Part shown: piece by piece, positions 27,701-34,178 of the stretch
How positions within the stretch are numbered: the first letter of the stretch is position 1
Layout: every line of letters starts with the position of its first letter
Origin: Streptomyces sp. TN58
Lineage (GTDB): Bacteria; Actinomycetota; Actinomycetes; Streptomycetales; Streptomycetaceae
Direction of reading: 5' to 3'
Assembly: GCF_001941845.1 (NCBI RefSeq)
Contig: NZ_CP018870.1
Coordinates: forward strand, 4,904,001 to 4,968,000
Length of the DNA stretch: 64,000 nucleotides
Notes under the pieces: model-generated
The model's database searches: none
What the model was told of the DNA's origin: nothing
The model's input: the letters and a program-made list of their open reading frames with translations, nothing else
Program-made: the position numbers and the translations under genes

Positions 27701-27813
27701 ACGAGGAGGCGGGCATCAAGGGCCTGACCCGCACCCTGGGCCCGCAACACGTCCACACGGTCTCGGCGAAACAGCGGGCGAGGCCGTACTGGGACTTCGA
27801 ACCCCAGCCGTAG
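24784..27813 (+). CDS. TIR-NB-ARC-TPR protein of the FxSxx system
   Basis: This 1009-residue STAND protein starts with a TIR domain (about 25-150; RFVISFAGFNRPWAVWIAHRL). Its Glu98 in TDQEWN is placed where TIR NADases have the catalytic Glu. An NB-ARC ATPase follows: Walker A LLGLSGVGKTQ with Lys222, Walker B WLMVFDGCDN, ITSRNREWA, and the GxP-like YPLALDQTAGWLA. From about 600 to the end are TPRs of the 42-residue type (ARLGDDHPKVRELSYQYGNSL and similar). Such architecture is typical of a sensor with a suicidal or signalling TIR effector. It ends the operon. Confidence 0.92.
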   Translation: MTTGSRQDRERESAQQPPLAPQQPQRFVISFAGFNRPWAVWIAHRLEEHGHRVTLQRWDPQNSPGITQALDDLARSGSRVLLVLSERYFSAGTHTDQEWNTALRAVTDDHPDRFAAVCLTDAPLPSAVAVLEKTDLWGLDAYEAEYRVLRRLELPTDRIGTETGRRGPRFPNDPPEIWGRVPRRNPRFTGRNDVIGTLRQALAEAPPGASTVTLLGLSGVGKTQVATEYAYRFASEYDVVWWVPAEDRPTLRERLADLAPALGLPRGAGSYGEQIRAVLEALRRGTPYGRWLMVFDGCDNPDDLIDLLPSGGGDVIITSRNREWAARHTSLVEVPLYARPESITFIRRRALRLTADEADQLAEALEDYPLALDQTAGWLADSPLPVGDYLALLQRRMDSREAVTLSEDYPLPFPTALAILLNNVRENFPDALALLRLFVFFAPGPVPLRLLREFPADDVPEQLAGLINDQIRWNAALNKLVQFSVVRLEYSDLPVEEGGGGLETVQLHRMVHGIVREDLSEDEAEPLARAVRQVLAAADPGRPSDSRLWPRYAELVPHLTPSGVITSSNPRIQNFLLHCLRYLILAGEYRTCLRLCEETDQIWRARLGDDHPKVRELSYQYGNSLRNLGLFRRAEILTRTVADRLTGERGDQDLESLRATSAYGGVLLCIAKFEPAREIFEHCLATYRELLGEDDSITLDAQNNLAATYRLLGRYQDAYDLDLDTLRRRERVLMPLHISTLASGIACAMGLRLMGRYREAQTRQEQGVKLNTQVLGLGHPQTLRAEHNLGLCLRRSGDIPGAGLRLRTVWERATRVFGVDYPWTLMVASDYATYLREYGDIGEARRISEDVVRGYQSQLGLAHPYSIGTVGNLGLVLRAQGERAEGLSLAEQALVGMRGALGGRHPWTLGCALNATGHRNITGRLEDALDLSRETLRTAEQVLGPDHPMTLSAQIALAADLRSVREDTEAGKHEEAGIKGLTRTLGPQHVHTVSAKQRARPYWDFEPQP

Positions 27814-27817
27814 GGGG

Positions 27818-28030
27818 TCAGTGGCCCCAGGTGACGTCGGTGGGGTCCTGGTTGTCGCCCTGGGGGCCCAGCGGAACGGTCACCGAGCCGAAGTCGATGG
27901 CGGAGGCGGTGACGGAGGAGTGGGGGGACTGCGGCGGCTCCGCCGGGGTGAAGGCGTGCGCCGCGCCCAGCGCGCCGGCGAGGACAGCCGCGGCCGCGGT
28001 CTTGGCGATGCGAGTGGCGAGCGTGGACAT
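27818..28030 (-). CDS. Small secreted peptide, function unknown
   Basis: This 70-residue precursor has a clear signal peptide (LATRIAKTAAAAVLAGALGAAHA), leaving a mature peptide of about 45 residues, Pro/Ser-rich and ending DPTDVTWGH. No cysteines are present. GGGGGAAACC precedes the ATG. Its stop is five bases from the TIR gene's stop in convergent orientation. I do not recognise a family. Confidence 0.75.
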   Translation of the reverse strand: MSTLATRIAKTAAAAVLAGALGAAHAFTPAEPPQSPHSSVTASAIDFGSVTVPLGPQGDNQDPTDVTWGH

Positions 28031-28136
28031 CGGTTTCCCCCTGGGAGCGCAATTTCTTCTGTGGAGTGCCCGGGCACCTTCCCGGTTCCCGGTTCCGGCC
28101 GGTTCCCCCTGCCGATGCCCCTACTCTGCGGTCCCG

Positions 28137-28502
28137 TCAGAACGGGTGGAAGAGGTTCCTGGTGGACGGATCCTGCATCTGCATATCCCGTCCATCGGAC
28201 TGCAGGAGGGCGTTCCAGTGCTGGGGGACCAGCGCCGCCCCGAAGGACACCACGGTCCACGCGGCGAACGCGGCGTGCGCGAGGAGCGTGCGGTGGCAGA
28301 GCGCCGACGCGGCCCGCTCCGCGAGGGCGAGCGAGGGCGCGGTCAGATAGAAGCCGACGACCGGACCGCCCGCCGCGTCGCCGTGCGCACTGACGTGTTC
28401 CAGGCCCTCCCCGTCGAGGGCGCACCCCAGGAACAGCTGTGCCGCGTCCGGGGGGAGTGAGGTCTGATCCGGGGCTCGAAGTCGGACATGCACGAGATAC
28501 AT
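28137..28502 (-). CDS. Hypothetical protein with an unusual C-terminal tail
   Basis: This 121-residue protein begins MYLVHVRLRAPDQTSLPPDAAQLF and has no motif I can name; the pattern suggests a small alpha/beta domain. AGGA before the ATG at 28502 supports that start. The last residues, GRDMQMQDPSTRNLF then HPF, closely resemble a short reading frame at 29754-29804 (GRVMPVQNPSTGKDF). At DNA level this is one of two related palindromes around the next regulator gene. Confidence 0.7.
   Translation of the reverse strand: MYLVHVRLRAPDQTSLPPDAAQLFLGCALDGEGLEHVSAHGDAAGGPVVGFYLTAPSLALAERAASALCHRTLLAHAAFAAWTVVSFGAALVPQHWNALLQSDGRDMQMQDPSTRNLFHPF
28161..28196. promoter_or_regulatory. Palindromic element A (related to the element at 29751)
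   Basis: GGTGGACGGATCCTGC (28161-28176) and GCATATCCCGTCCATC (28181-28196) form an imperfect dyad matching at 11 of 16 positions. The 36 bp match the reverse complement of element B at 30 of 36 positions. It lies within the 3' end of a coding gene, 450 bp before the regulator, so either an operator or a conserved peptide-coding tail is possible. Confidence 0.4.
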
Positions 28503-28648
28503 ACGGCCATCCTGGGCAGCGCCCGCGCCCGCAGTACAGACCGGCACAGGGGACTGTTTATGCCAAAACAGGAAGTGACCAGGGAGCACTTGGCGTCTTC
28601 TTATGGTTCCCTACTGGCGCACGTGTACTAATATCCGGGGGTATCGCC

Positions 28649-29647
28649 ATGCTTGAACTGCTCGGGCTCGACGCCGAGGCCGAACGCGTCTACCGGGCAC
28701 TGCTCGCCCACCCCAAGGACGGGGTGACGGCGCTCGCCCAGCGGCTGGCGCTTCCCGAGAGCGACCTGCGCGCCTGCCTCGACCGGCTCAGCCGTCTCGC
28801 CCTGGTCCAGCCCTCCTCCCGAGAGGGCGTCGGGTTCCGTGCGCTGAATCCCGAAGACGCCATGGAACTGCTGCTGGCCCGCCAGCAGGCCGAACTGGCC
28901 GCCCACCAGCAGAAGGTGGAGGCGTCCCGGGCCGCCGCCGCGCAGCTCATCGCCGAATGCTCGGCGATGCGTCCGCCGGGCGCCACCGCCGGCGCCGAGA
29001 GCCTGCAAGGGCCGGAGGAGATACGCGACCGCCTCGCACGGCTGGCCGCCAACACCCGCCACGAGATCATGACGTTCGCGCCCGGCGGGGCCCACAGCGC
29101 CGCCGACCTCGAAGCCAGCCGCGGTCCCAACGCCGCGCTCCTGGACCGGGGGATCACCATGCGCACCGTCTACCTCGACAGCGTCCGCAACCACCAGCCC
29201 ACGCTCGATCACGTGGACTGGCTGCACCGCCACGGTGGACAGGTCCGCACCGCTCCCACCCTGCCGGTGCGGATGATCATCTCGGATCGACGCGAGGTCG
29301 TCCTCCCTCTCGACACGAACGACGCCCAGACCGGCGCGGTCGTCCTGACCTACGACGGGACCATCGCCGCGCTGTGTGCCCTGTTCGAGAGCGTCTGGCA
29401 GAGCGCCAACCCGCTGGGCACCGCCGTCGAACGCAACATGGACGGGCTGACCCGCCAGCACCGGGAGTCCCTCCACCTGCTCCTCCAGGGCCTCACGGAC
29501 GAGGCCATCGCCAAACGCCTCGGGGTCTCCCCGCGCACCGCCCGCCGCATCGCCGCCGAACTCATGGAAGCCCTGGAGGCCCGCAGCCGCTTCCAGGCCG
29601 GCGCGCACGCCGTCCAGAACGGCTGGCTCCCCGCCACGCGCGTCTGA
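28649..29647 (+). CDS. TrmB/LuxR-type helix-turn-helix regulator of the methanobactin-like locus
   Basis: This 332-residue protein has an N-terminal TrmB-like winged helix (LELLGLDAEAERVYRALLAHPKDGVTALAQRL), a coiled segment, a PLD-like middle domain, and a C-terminal LuxR HTH (LTDEAIAKRLGVSPRTARRIAAELMEAL). This two-HTH layout is common beside streptomycete secondary-metabolite genes. The ATG at 28649 after GGGGG is used. A terminator follows the gene, so the peptide genes have their own promoter. It is the likely cluster-specific regulator acting on the flanking palindromes. Confidence 0.85.
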   Translation: MLELLGLDAEAERVYRALLAHPKDGVTALAQRLALPESDLRACLDRLSRLALVQPSSREGVGFRALNPEDAMELLLARQQAELAAHQQKVEASRAAAAQLIAECSAMRPPGATAGAESLQGPEEIRDRLARLAANTRHEIMTFAPGGAHSAADLEASRGPNAALLDRGITMRTVYLDSVRNHQPTLDHVDWLHRHGGQVRTAPTLPVRMIISDRREVVLPLDTNDAQTGAVVLTYDGTIAALCALFESVWQSANPLGTAVERNMDGLTRQHRESLHLLLQGLTDEAIAKRLGVSPRTARRIAAELMEALEARSRFQAGAHAVQNGWLPATRV

Positions 29648-29678
29648 GGCCCGCCCGGCCCCCCTTCCACCCTCTATG

Positions 29679-29707
29679 AAAGCCGCGTCCTGCCGGGACG
29701 CGGCTTT
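29679..29707 (+). terminator. Intrinsic terminator after the regulator gene
   Basis: AAAGCCGCGTCC (29679-29690) pairs perfectly with 29696-29707 around a TGCCG loop and runs into a T tract (TTTT). This classical factor-independent form is uncommon in Streptomyces and separates the regulator from the peptide genes. Confidence 0.9.
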
Positions 29708-29750
29708 TCGTCGTTCAGCGGCCCGTTCTTCCCTTGCCGTGGCAGGTGGA

Positions 29751-29786
29751 GGTGGACGGGTTATGCCAGTGCAGAATCCGTCCACC
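29751..29786. promoter_or_regulatory. Palindromic element B upstream of the peptide genes
   Basis: GGTGGACGGGTTATGC (29751-29766) and GCAGAATCCGTCCACC (29771-29786) match as inverted repeats at 14 of 16 positions with a CAGT centre. It lies 150 bp before the first peptide ATG, beyond the regulator's terminator. It is a strong candidate operator for the TrmB/LuxR regulator. The same DNA can encode a 13-residue peptide from ATG 29763, so a coding origin cannot be excluded. Confidence 0.6.
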
Positions 29787-29936
29787 GGAAAGGACTTCCA
29801 GTGATCGCCGGGGACCGGCACAGTAGAGACATCGGCAGGGAGAACCGGCCGAGGACGGTGAAGTCGGGAATTCCTTCACGGGAATCCGGAAAACTTCGCT
29901 CCGTCATATGTCATATGCGGCAAGGAGGTGAAAGAA

Positions 29937-30005
29937 ATGATCGACATCCAGGACATCGAGGTCGTGGCCGAGGCGCTGACCTGCGGCAGCTACAACAGGG
30001 TCTGA
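29937..30005 (+). CDS. mbnA: Methanobactin-like precursor peptide, copy 1 (22 aa)
   Basis: The peptide is 22 residues: leader-like MIDIQDIEVVAEAL followed by core-like TCGSYNRV. AAGGAGGTGA sits 6 bases before the ATG, an excellent ribosome site. It is too short for routine gene callers. The Cys-Gly-Ser motif echoes the Cys-Gly-Ser at the first oxazolone/thioamide site of methanobactin precursors, and an MbnB/MbnC-like pair is encoded downstream. Unlike known precursors there is only one Cys. An identical second copy starts 141 bp downstream. A small hairpin (GCAGGG/CCCTGC) follows the stop. Confidence 0.85.
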   Translation: MIDIQDIEVVAEALTCGSYNRV

Positions 30006-30077
30006 GCCTGCGCAGGGTGATCCCTGCCCGGTGCGTGTGCGGCTGACACAACGAACAAAGGCGAGGAGGTGAAGGAA

Positions 30078-30146
30078 ATGATCGACATCCAGGACATCGA
30101 GGTCGTGGCCGAGGCGCTGACCTGCGGCAGCTACAACAGGGTCTGA
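30078..30146 (+). CDS. mbnA: Methanobactin-like precursor peptide, copy 2 (22 aa)
   Basis: This gene is identical to copy 1 at all 69 bases, including the stop, while the spacer between the two is unrelated apart from the ribosome-site region (GAGGAGGTGAAGGAA against AAGGAGGTGAAAGAA). Such perfect identity points to recent duplication or gene conversion and to selection for peptide dose. A 12-bp hairpin follows the stop, before the first enzyme gene. Confidence 0.85.
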   Translation: MIDIQDIEVVAEALTCGSYNRV

Positions 30147-30156
30147 GTCATCGTGA

Positions 30157-30184
30157 GGGCGCGCTCCGGATACGGAGCGCGCCC
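30157..30184 (+). terminator. Hairpin between peptide and enzyme genes (partial terminator/stabiliser)
   Basis: GGGCGCGCTCCG (30157-30168) pairs perfectly with 30173-30184 around a GATA loop, 11 bases after the second peptide stop and 36 bases before the first MNIO gene. There is no T run. In RiPP operons such hairpins commonly reduce read-through into the enzyme genes and protect the precursor message; that role is inferred. Confidence 0.7.
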
Positions 30185-30220
30185 CCGCCGTACGGGGAAT
30201 CCGGGGGGAGAGGAAGAGAA

Positions 30221-31375
30221 ATGCAAGCGACGGTTCAGCCGGTTCACGACGACTTCCTGCGCGTGGGTGGGGCGTTCACTCCGGGGTTTCTCGACCCCGA
30301 CCCGGACAGGAGGCTCGCCCTCGTCGGCGAAAGCCCCTTCCTGGAGTTCGGATTCAACGAATGGCGGAAATGGGAAAGCCTTGAGGAAGTGCCGAACATC
30401 CCGGAATTCTCCCTCCACCTGGGGCGTACGGCGATCTGCGAGGGCCCGCGCGAACAGGCCCGCTACATCGACTACGTGATGGACCAGTCGGCCACCCGCC
30501 GCAACAAGCCGACCTCCATCGGAGTGCACGTCACCGGAGAAAGGGCCCTGGGCGGCGGCTCCTTCGGACTCCACTCGTACTTCACCGGCACCAAGGAGGA
30601 AGAGCAACGCGCCGTCCGCTTCCTCACCGACCTCCACAAGGCCTCCGGCCTGCCCGTCTGGGTGGAGAACGCCAACTGCTACTCCGCCTCCGCCCGGGGC
30701 ATCCTGGACGCCTGGCAGGCGGTGACGCGCATCTGCGAGAACACCGGGTCCGGCCTCATCGTCGACCTCGCCCACCTCTACATCGACGCCGTCAACTGCG
30801 GTGTCCCCGTAGAGGTGCTCCTCGGCGCGGTCCCCTGGTCCCAGGTGGTCGAACTGCACCTGTCGGGCGTCCGCACGGGACGGGACGGAACGCTCCACGA
30901 CGGCCACTCCGAGGCGGTCCACGAAGGCGTGTGGTCGCTGCTGGACACCGTGGTGAGCCAGCGGCTGATCACCGAAACGGAGCCCATCACCGTGATCGTC
31001 GAACACGCGGACCTCACCTGGACGGACCGCGCGGAGCAGTACTACGCCGACTTCGCCCGAGCGGCGTCGTTCCAGGAACGGCACCGCCAGGCGGCCCTCG
31101 CGGGAGCCACGGACGCCCAGCCGCACGACTACGGCGTCCCCTACTGCCGCGCCTACCTCCGCCAGCTCTGCAAGGGCTGGATCCCGGGCCTCGCGGAGGC
31201 CTCCGAACAGCGCGGCCTGCCGTACGCCGACCTGTTCGACCAGTGGGTGGACGACGTCCGCGCCCGTGGCAAGCGCATCGTCCTCAACCTCGACGAGATC
31301 CCCCCGGCCGAACGGCCCGGAGCGGTCAGCGCCCCCCAGGACCTGCTGGCCTACGCCAAGGAGAAGCTGCGCTGA
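30221..31375 (+). CDS. DUF692-family (MNIO) protein, divergent accessory copy
   Basis: This 384-residue protein is a TIM-barrel DUF692-type enzyme. Signature sites are visible: PVWVENANCYS (Glu), GLIVDLAHLYIDAVNCG (equivalent of DxNNxxVNxxNHG, with Asn replaced by His), VVELHLSGV (His), LHDGHSEAVHEGVW (Asp-x-His) and VIVEHADLTW (Glu). So most iron ligands are kept with substitutions. It is about 110 residues longer than the next gene's product, with an extra C-terminal helical region. Its stop overlaps the MbnB-like start (TGATG). Canonical methanobactin operons have one MbnB, so this second MNIO may install another modification. Confidence 0.82.
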   Translation: MQATVQPVHDDFLRVGGAFTPGFLDPDPDRRLALVGESPFLEFGFNEWRKWESLEEVPNIPEFSLHLGRTAICEGPREQARYIDYVMDQSATRRNKPTSIGVHVTGERALGGGSFGLHSYFTGTKEEEQRAVRFLTDLHKASGLPVWVENANCYSASARGILDAWQAVTRICENTGSGLIVDLAHLYIDAVNCGVPVEVLLGAVPWSQVVELHLSGVRTGRDGTLHDGHSEAVHEGVWSLLDTVVSQRLITETEPITVIVEHADLTWTDRAEQYYADFARAASFQERHRQAALAGATDAQPHDYGVPYCRAYLRQLCKGWIPGLAEASEQRGLPYADLFDQWVDDVRARGKRIVLNLDEIPPAERPGAVSAPQDLLAYAKEKLR

Positions 31376-32193
31376 TGCTGATCGGTGTCAATGTGACCTC
31401 GCCGGACACCCTGGAGATGGCGTGCCGGCTGCGCGACTCGGGACACGTCGACTTCGTCGAGGTCCTGATCGACGGCTTCGCGCACCTCGACCCGCAGGAG
31501 TTCCGCCGCACGGTCGGTGACCTCCCGGTCGGCTGCCACATCATGCTCTCCCGGTTCCTGGATCCGGACCGGGCACGCCTCGACCACTACCTGGGCCTGG
31601 TGAACCAGTGGCAGGCGGACTGCGGCCTGCTCTACGTCAGCGACCACATCGCCCACTTCTCCCACAACGGCCAGCCGCTGCCCGTCGCCCTGGAGGTCGA
31701 CTACACCGACTGGCAGCCGGTGATCGACTCCGTGCGCGCCTGGCAGGACCAGCTCGGCACCATCCTCGCCGTGGAAAACTTCCCGTCGCAGCGGGCGAGC
31801 GACATTCCTCAGGCCCGCGCCTATGCCGAGCTCACCGCGGCGACCGGATGCGAAGTCCTCATGGACGTGTCCAACGCCATGGTCGCCCAGCTCAACACCG
31901 GGCAACCCGCCGCCGCATGGACCGAGGTCCCGGGCGTGGGCCGCAGGTTCCACCTGGCAGGCTACAGCCCCTCCCCGGCGGCCCCCTCCCTCATCGTCGA
32001 CAGCCACGACGCTCCGGTCAGCGACGACACCCTCGACCTGGTGGCCCTGTTCGCCGGCCGCGCCGCACCGGACGCCACGCTCGTCGTCGAACGCGACGCC
32101 AACCACGACCTGGACGAATGGAGAACGGACCTTGACCGCACGCGCGCCGCAGTCGTCGCGGCTCAACGCCTGCATCAGCCCCACCGCCCGTGA
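31375..32193 (+). CDS. mbnB: MbnB-like multinuclear non-heme iron oxidase
   Basis: This 272-residue protein closely resembles MbnB, which with MbnC converts Cys to an oxazolone plus thioamide. Features that match my knowledge of the family are IGVNVT at the start, VDFVEVLIDGFAHL, CHIMLSRFLDPDRA, YVSDHIAHFSHNG, VENFPS, DVSNAMVAQLNTG, FHLAGY and VERD. The metal-ligand set looks complete: His55, His91, Glu134, Asn167, His193, Asp209, His211 and Glu239. Start is the ATG at 31375 overlapping the previous stop. The partner gene begins inside its 3' end, consistent with a heterodimer. Confidence 0.9.
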   Translation: MLIGVNVTSPDTLEMACRLRDSGHVDFVEVLIDGFAHLDPQEFRRTVGDLPVGCHIMLSRFLDPDRARLDHYLGLVNQWQADCGLLYVSDHIAHFSHNGQPLPVALEVDYTDWQPVIDSVRAWQDQLGTILAVENFPSQRASDIPQARAYAELTAATGCEVLMDVSNAMVAQLNTGQPAAAWTEVPGVGRRFHLAGYSPSPAAPSLIVDSHDAPVSDDTLDLVALFAGRAAPDATLVVERDANHDLDEWRTDLDRTRAAVVAAQRLHQPHRP

Positions 32194-32674
32194 CGTGCTC
32201 ACCCCGGGCTCCCGGGACCGGCTGATCGCCCAGGAATCGCTCCGCATCCGCTGGCACCAGCTCTTCGACCGCATCCCGCAGCTGGCCGAACGCCTGCCGG
32301 ACACCACCGACCTCTACGAGGCCTTCCTGGAATGGGCCCTGGCCGCGGGCAGGCGGCTCGACTGGCGCATGCACCTGCACTTCCTCGAATTCCTGGACGC
32401 CGAAGGCATCGCCCTTCAGCCGCAGGACCACATCGAACTGCTCGCCGCCTCGGCCGCACGCTGGTTCGCCTCACCCGACCACCGGCAACGGGGCATGGCC
32501 CTCACCACCGCAGCCACCGCCCCCCGCGTCGTCGTGGCACTGAAGGGGCAATCGCCCTTGGAACGCGGCCGCGTGAAGCTCGCCGCTGTGCCGGGCCTGG
32601 AGCCGGAACCGGGCATCCGGTGGTCGCTCTCCCGTTCCGGCGACTTCGCCACCCTCGCCTGGAGCCCGCTGTGA
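32132..32674 (+). CDS. mbnC: MbnC-like partner protein of the MNIO enzyme
   Basis: This 180-residue protein has no catalytic motif. It resembles MbnC in size, in its place after mbnB, and in the stretch ESLRIRWHQLFDRIPQLAE followed by FLEWALAAGRRLDWRMHLHFLEFL, as far as I recall the family pattern. MbnC-type partners bind the precursor leader and complete the active site. I choose TTG at 32132 because GGAGAA lies 6 bases upstream; GTG at 32195, just past the mbnB stop, would remove 21 residues. Its stop overlaps the exporter GTG (GTGA). Confidence 0.8.
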   Translation: MTARAPQSSRLNACISPTARDVLTPGSRDRLIAQESLRIRWHQLFDRIPQLAERLPDTTDLYEAFLEWALAAGRRLDWRMHLHFLEFLDAEGIALQPQDHIELLAASAARWFASPDHRQRGMALTTAATAPRVVVALKGQSPLERGRVKLAAVPGLEPEPGIRWSLSRSGDFATLAWSPL

Positions 32675-34005
32675 CCGCCGCGACCAAGGCCGCCCCCGAC
32701 ACCACCGCCACCCCCTCGCTGGGCCGACGGGTCCTCGCCCTGATGGGCCCCATGATGGTGGCGTCCGTCATGGGCCAGGCCATCGCCCAGACCGATCTGT
32801 GGGTGATCAGCACGCTGGGCGAGGAGGCGGTGGCCGCCGCCGCGGTGCCGCAGCGCCTGCTCCTCCTCGACGCGATCACCGCCATGGCCATGGGACCTGT
32901 CGTCGGGCTGTCCGTGGCCGGGGCCGTGTCCGCCCACGCCCGGCGGCGCGCCGTCCAGGGCGGGCTGATCGGTGCCACGGCCGCCGGGCTGCTCATCGCG
33001 GCACTCGGCCTGGCCGTGCTGCCGTACCTCGTGGACGCCCTGGTCGCCGCACCGGCCATCCGCGACAACACGCAGTCGGCCCTGGTGTGGCTGTTGATCG
33101 CCACCCCGGTCCGCCTCGCGCAGTTCGTCGGCGCCATGGCCCTCTTCGCACTCCGGCGCTCCCGCCCCCTCCTCGTCCTGTACGCCGTCGCCGTCCTGGC
33201 CAACGCTGCGCTCGACCTGCTCCTCGTACACGGAGCCGGAATGGGCTTCGCCGGCGCCTACGCCGCCACGTCTGTCATCGCCGCCATCGAATGCGCCGTC
33301 ACCGTATGGCTGTTGCGTGATCACCTCCGCGTCCCCCTCCGGATACGCGACAGCGCGCGCTGGCTGCGCCAGGTGGCGCGCAGCATGCTCACCGAGTGGG
33401 GCCACATGCTCTCCGTGATCGGCTTCGAACTGCTCCTGGTCCTCACCCTGACCCTGCACGCCTCCTGGGCGGACCGGCTCGCCGCGTTCTCCGCAGGCGC
33501 CGTGCTCACGGCGACGCTGCACATCCCGATCACGGCGCTGGTCAACGCGACCGGCATGGTCCACAAGGGCGCGGCCCCCTCCCCCCGGGAGTGGCGTCAC
33601 CTGCGCCGATGGGTCCTGGGCGTGTCCGCGGGCGTCGGCGTCCTCGTCACGATCACCGCCTGGACGGTGCTGCCCGGGCTCTACGGCCTGCACGGCCCGG
33701 CGGCGACCTGGTTCACCTGGCTGATGGCCGGACAGGCCGCCGCCTTCCCCTTCCGGCTCCTGGCCGCCACCGCCGAGGGCCGGCACAAGGCCGCCGACCG
33801 CTTCGGCGTGGTGCTGCGCCTGCGTCTGCTCCAGGAGTTCGCCATATCCCTGCCGGTCTTCCTCGTGGGCCTGCTGACGGACAACGCGCCGCTCGCCTGG
33901 TCGGGCATCGCACTGGGCTGCGCGGTCAACTACTGGCTGCTGCACACAGCCGACCCGCACCGCGTCAGCCGCTCCCGGAGCCTTCCTGCTCCGGGCTCGC
34001 CCTGA
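32671..34005 (+). CDS. MATE-family exporter (MbnM-like)
   Basis: This 444-residue membrane protein has about twelve hydrophobic segments in two halves, the MATE fold. The first half starts LGRRVLALMGPMMVASVMGQAIAQTDLWVISTLG with the usual conserved Pro/Gln/Asp positions. It would export the finished peptide in exchange for protons or sodium; methanobactin operons carry a MATE exporter called MbnM. Start is the GTG at 32671 overlapping the partner's stop. It closes the cluster; no importer (MbnT-type TonB receptor) would be expected in a Gram-positive. Confidence 0.88.
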   Translation: MTAATKAAPDTTATPSLGRRVLALMGPMMVASVMGQAIAQTDLWVISTLGEEAVAAAAVPQRLLLLDAITAMAMGPVVGLSVAGAVSAHARRRAVQGGLIGATAAGLLIAALGLAVLPYLVDALVAAPAIRDNTQSALVWLLIATPVRLAQFVGAMALFALRRSRPLLVLYAVAVLANAALDLLLVHGAGMGFAGAYAATSVIAAIECAVTVWLLRDHLRVPLRIRDSARWLRQVARSMLTEWGHMLSVIGFELLLVLTLTLHASWADRLAAFSAGAVLTATLHIPITALVNATGMVHKGAAPSPREWRHLRRWVLGVSAGVGVLVTITAWTVLPGLYGLHGPAATWFTWLMAGQAAAFPFRLLAATAEGRHKAADRFGVVLRLRLLQEFAISLPVFLVGLLTDNAPLAWSGIALGCAVNYWLLHTADPHRVSRSRSLPAPGSP

Positions 34006-34178
34006 CCGGGCTCTCCTCTTCCGCCGTCCTGTGCGGCACCTGATCCCGCCCGCCCGTCCGGTACGTACAGCCGCCCGCTCCGCCCCACCGCGCCTCCCCC
34101 GCTGGGGGTGTCGGCCATGCCGAGAGCCTGCCCGCGCACGCCGACGGAAACTCCCGCGGGGCCGCGTCCCCGCGCCGG

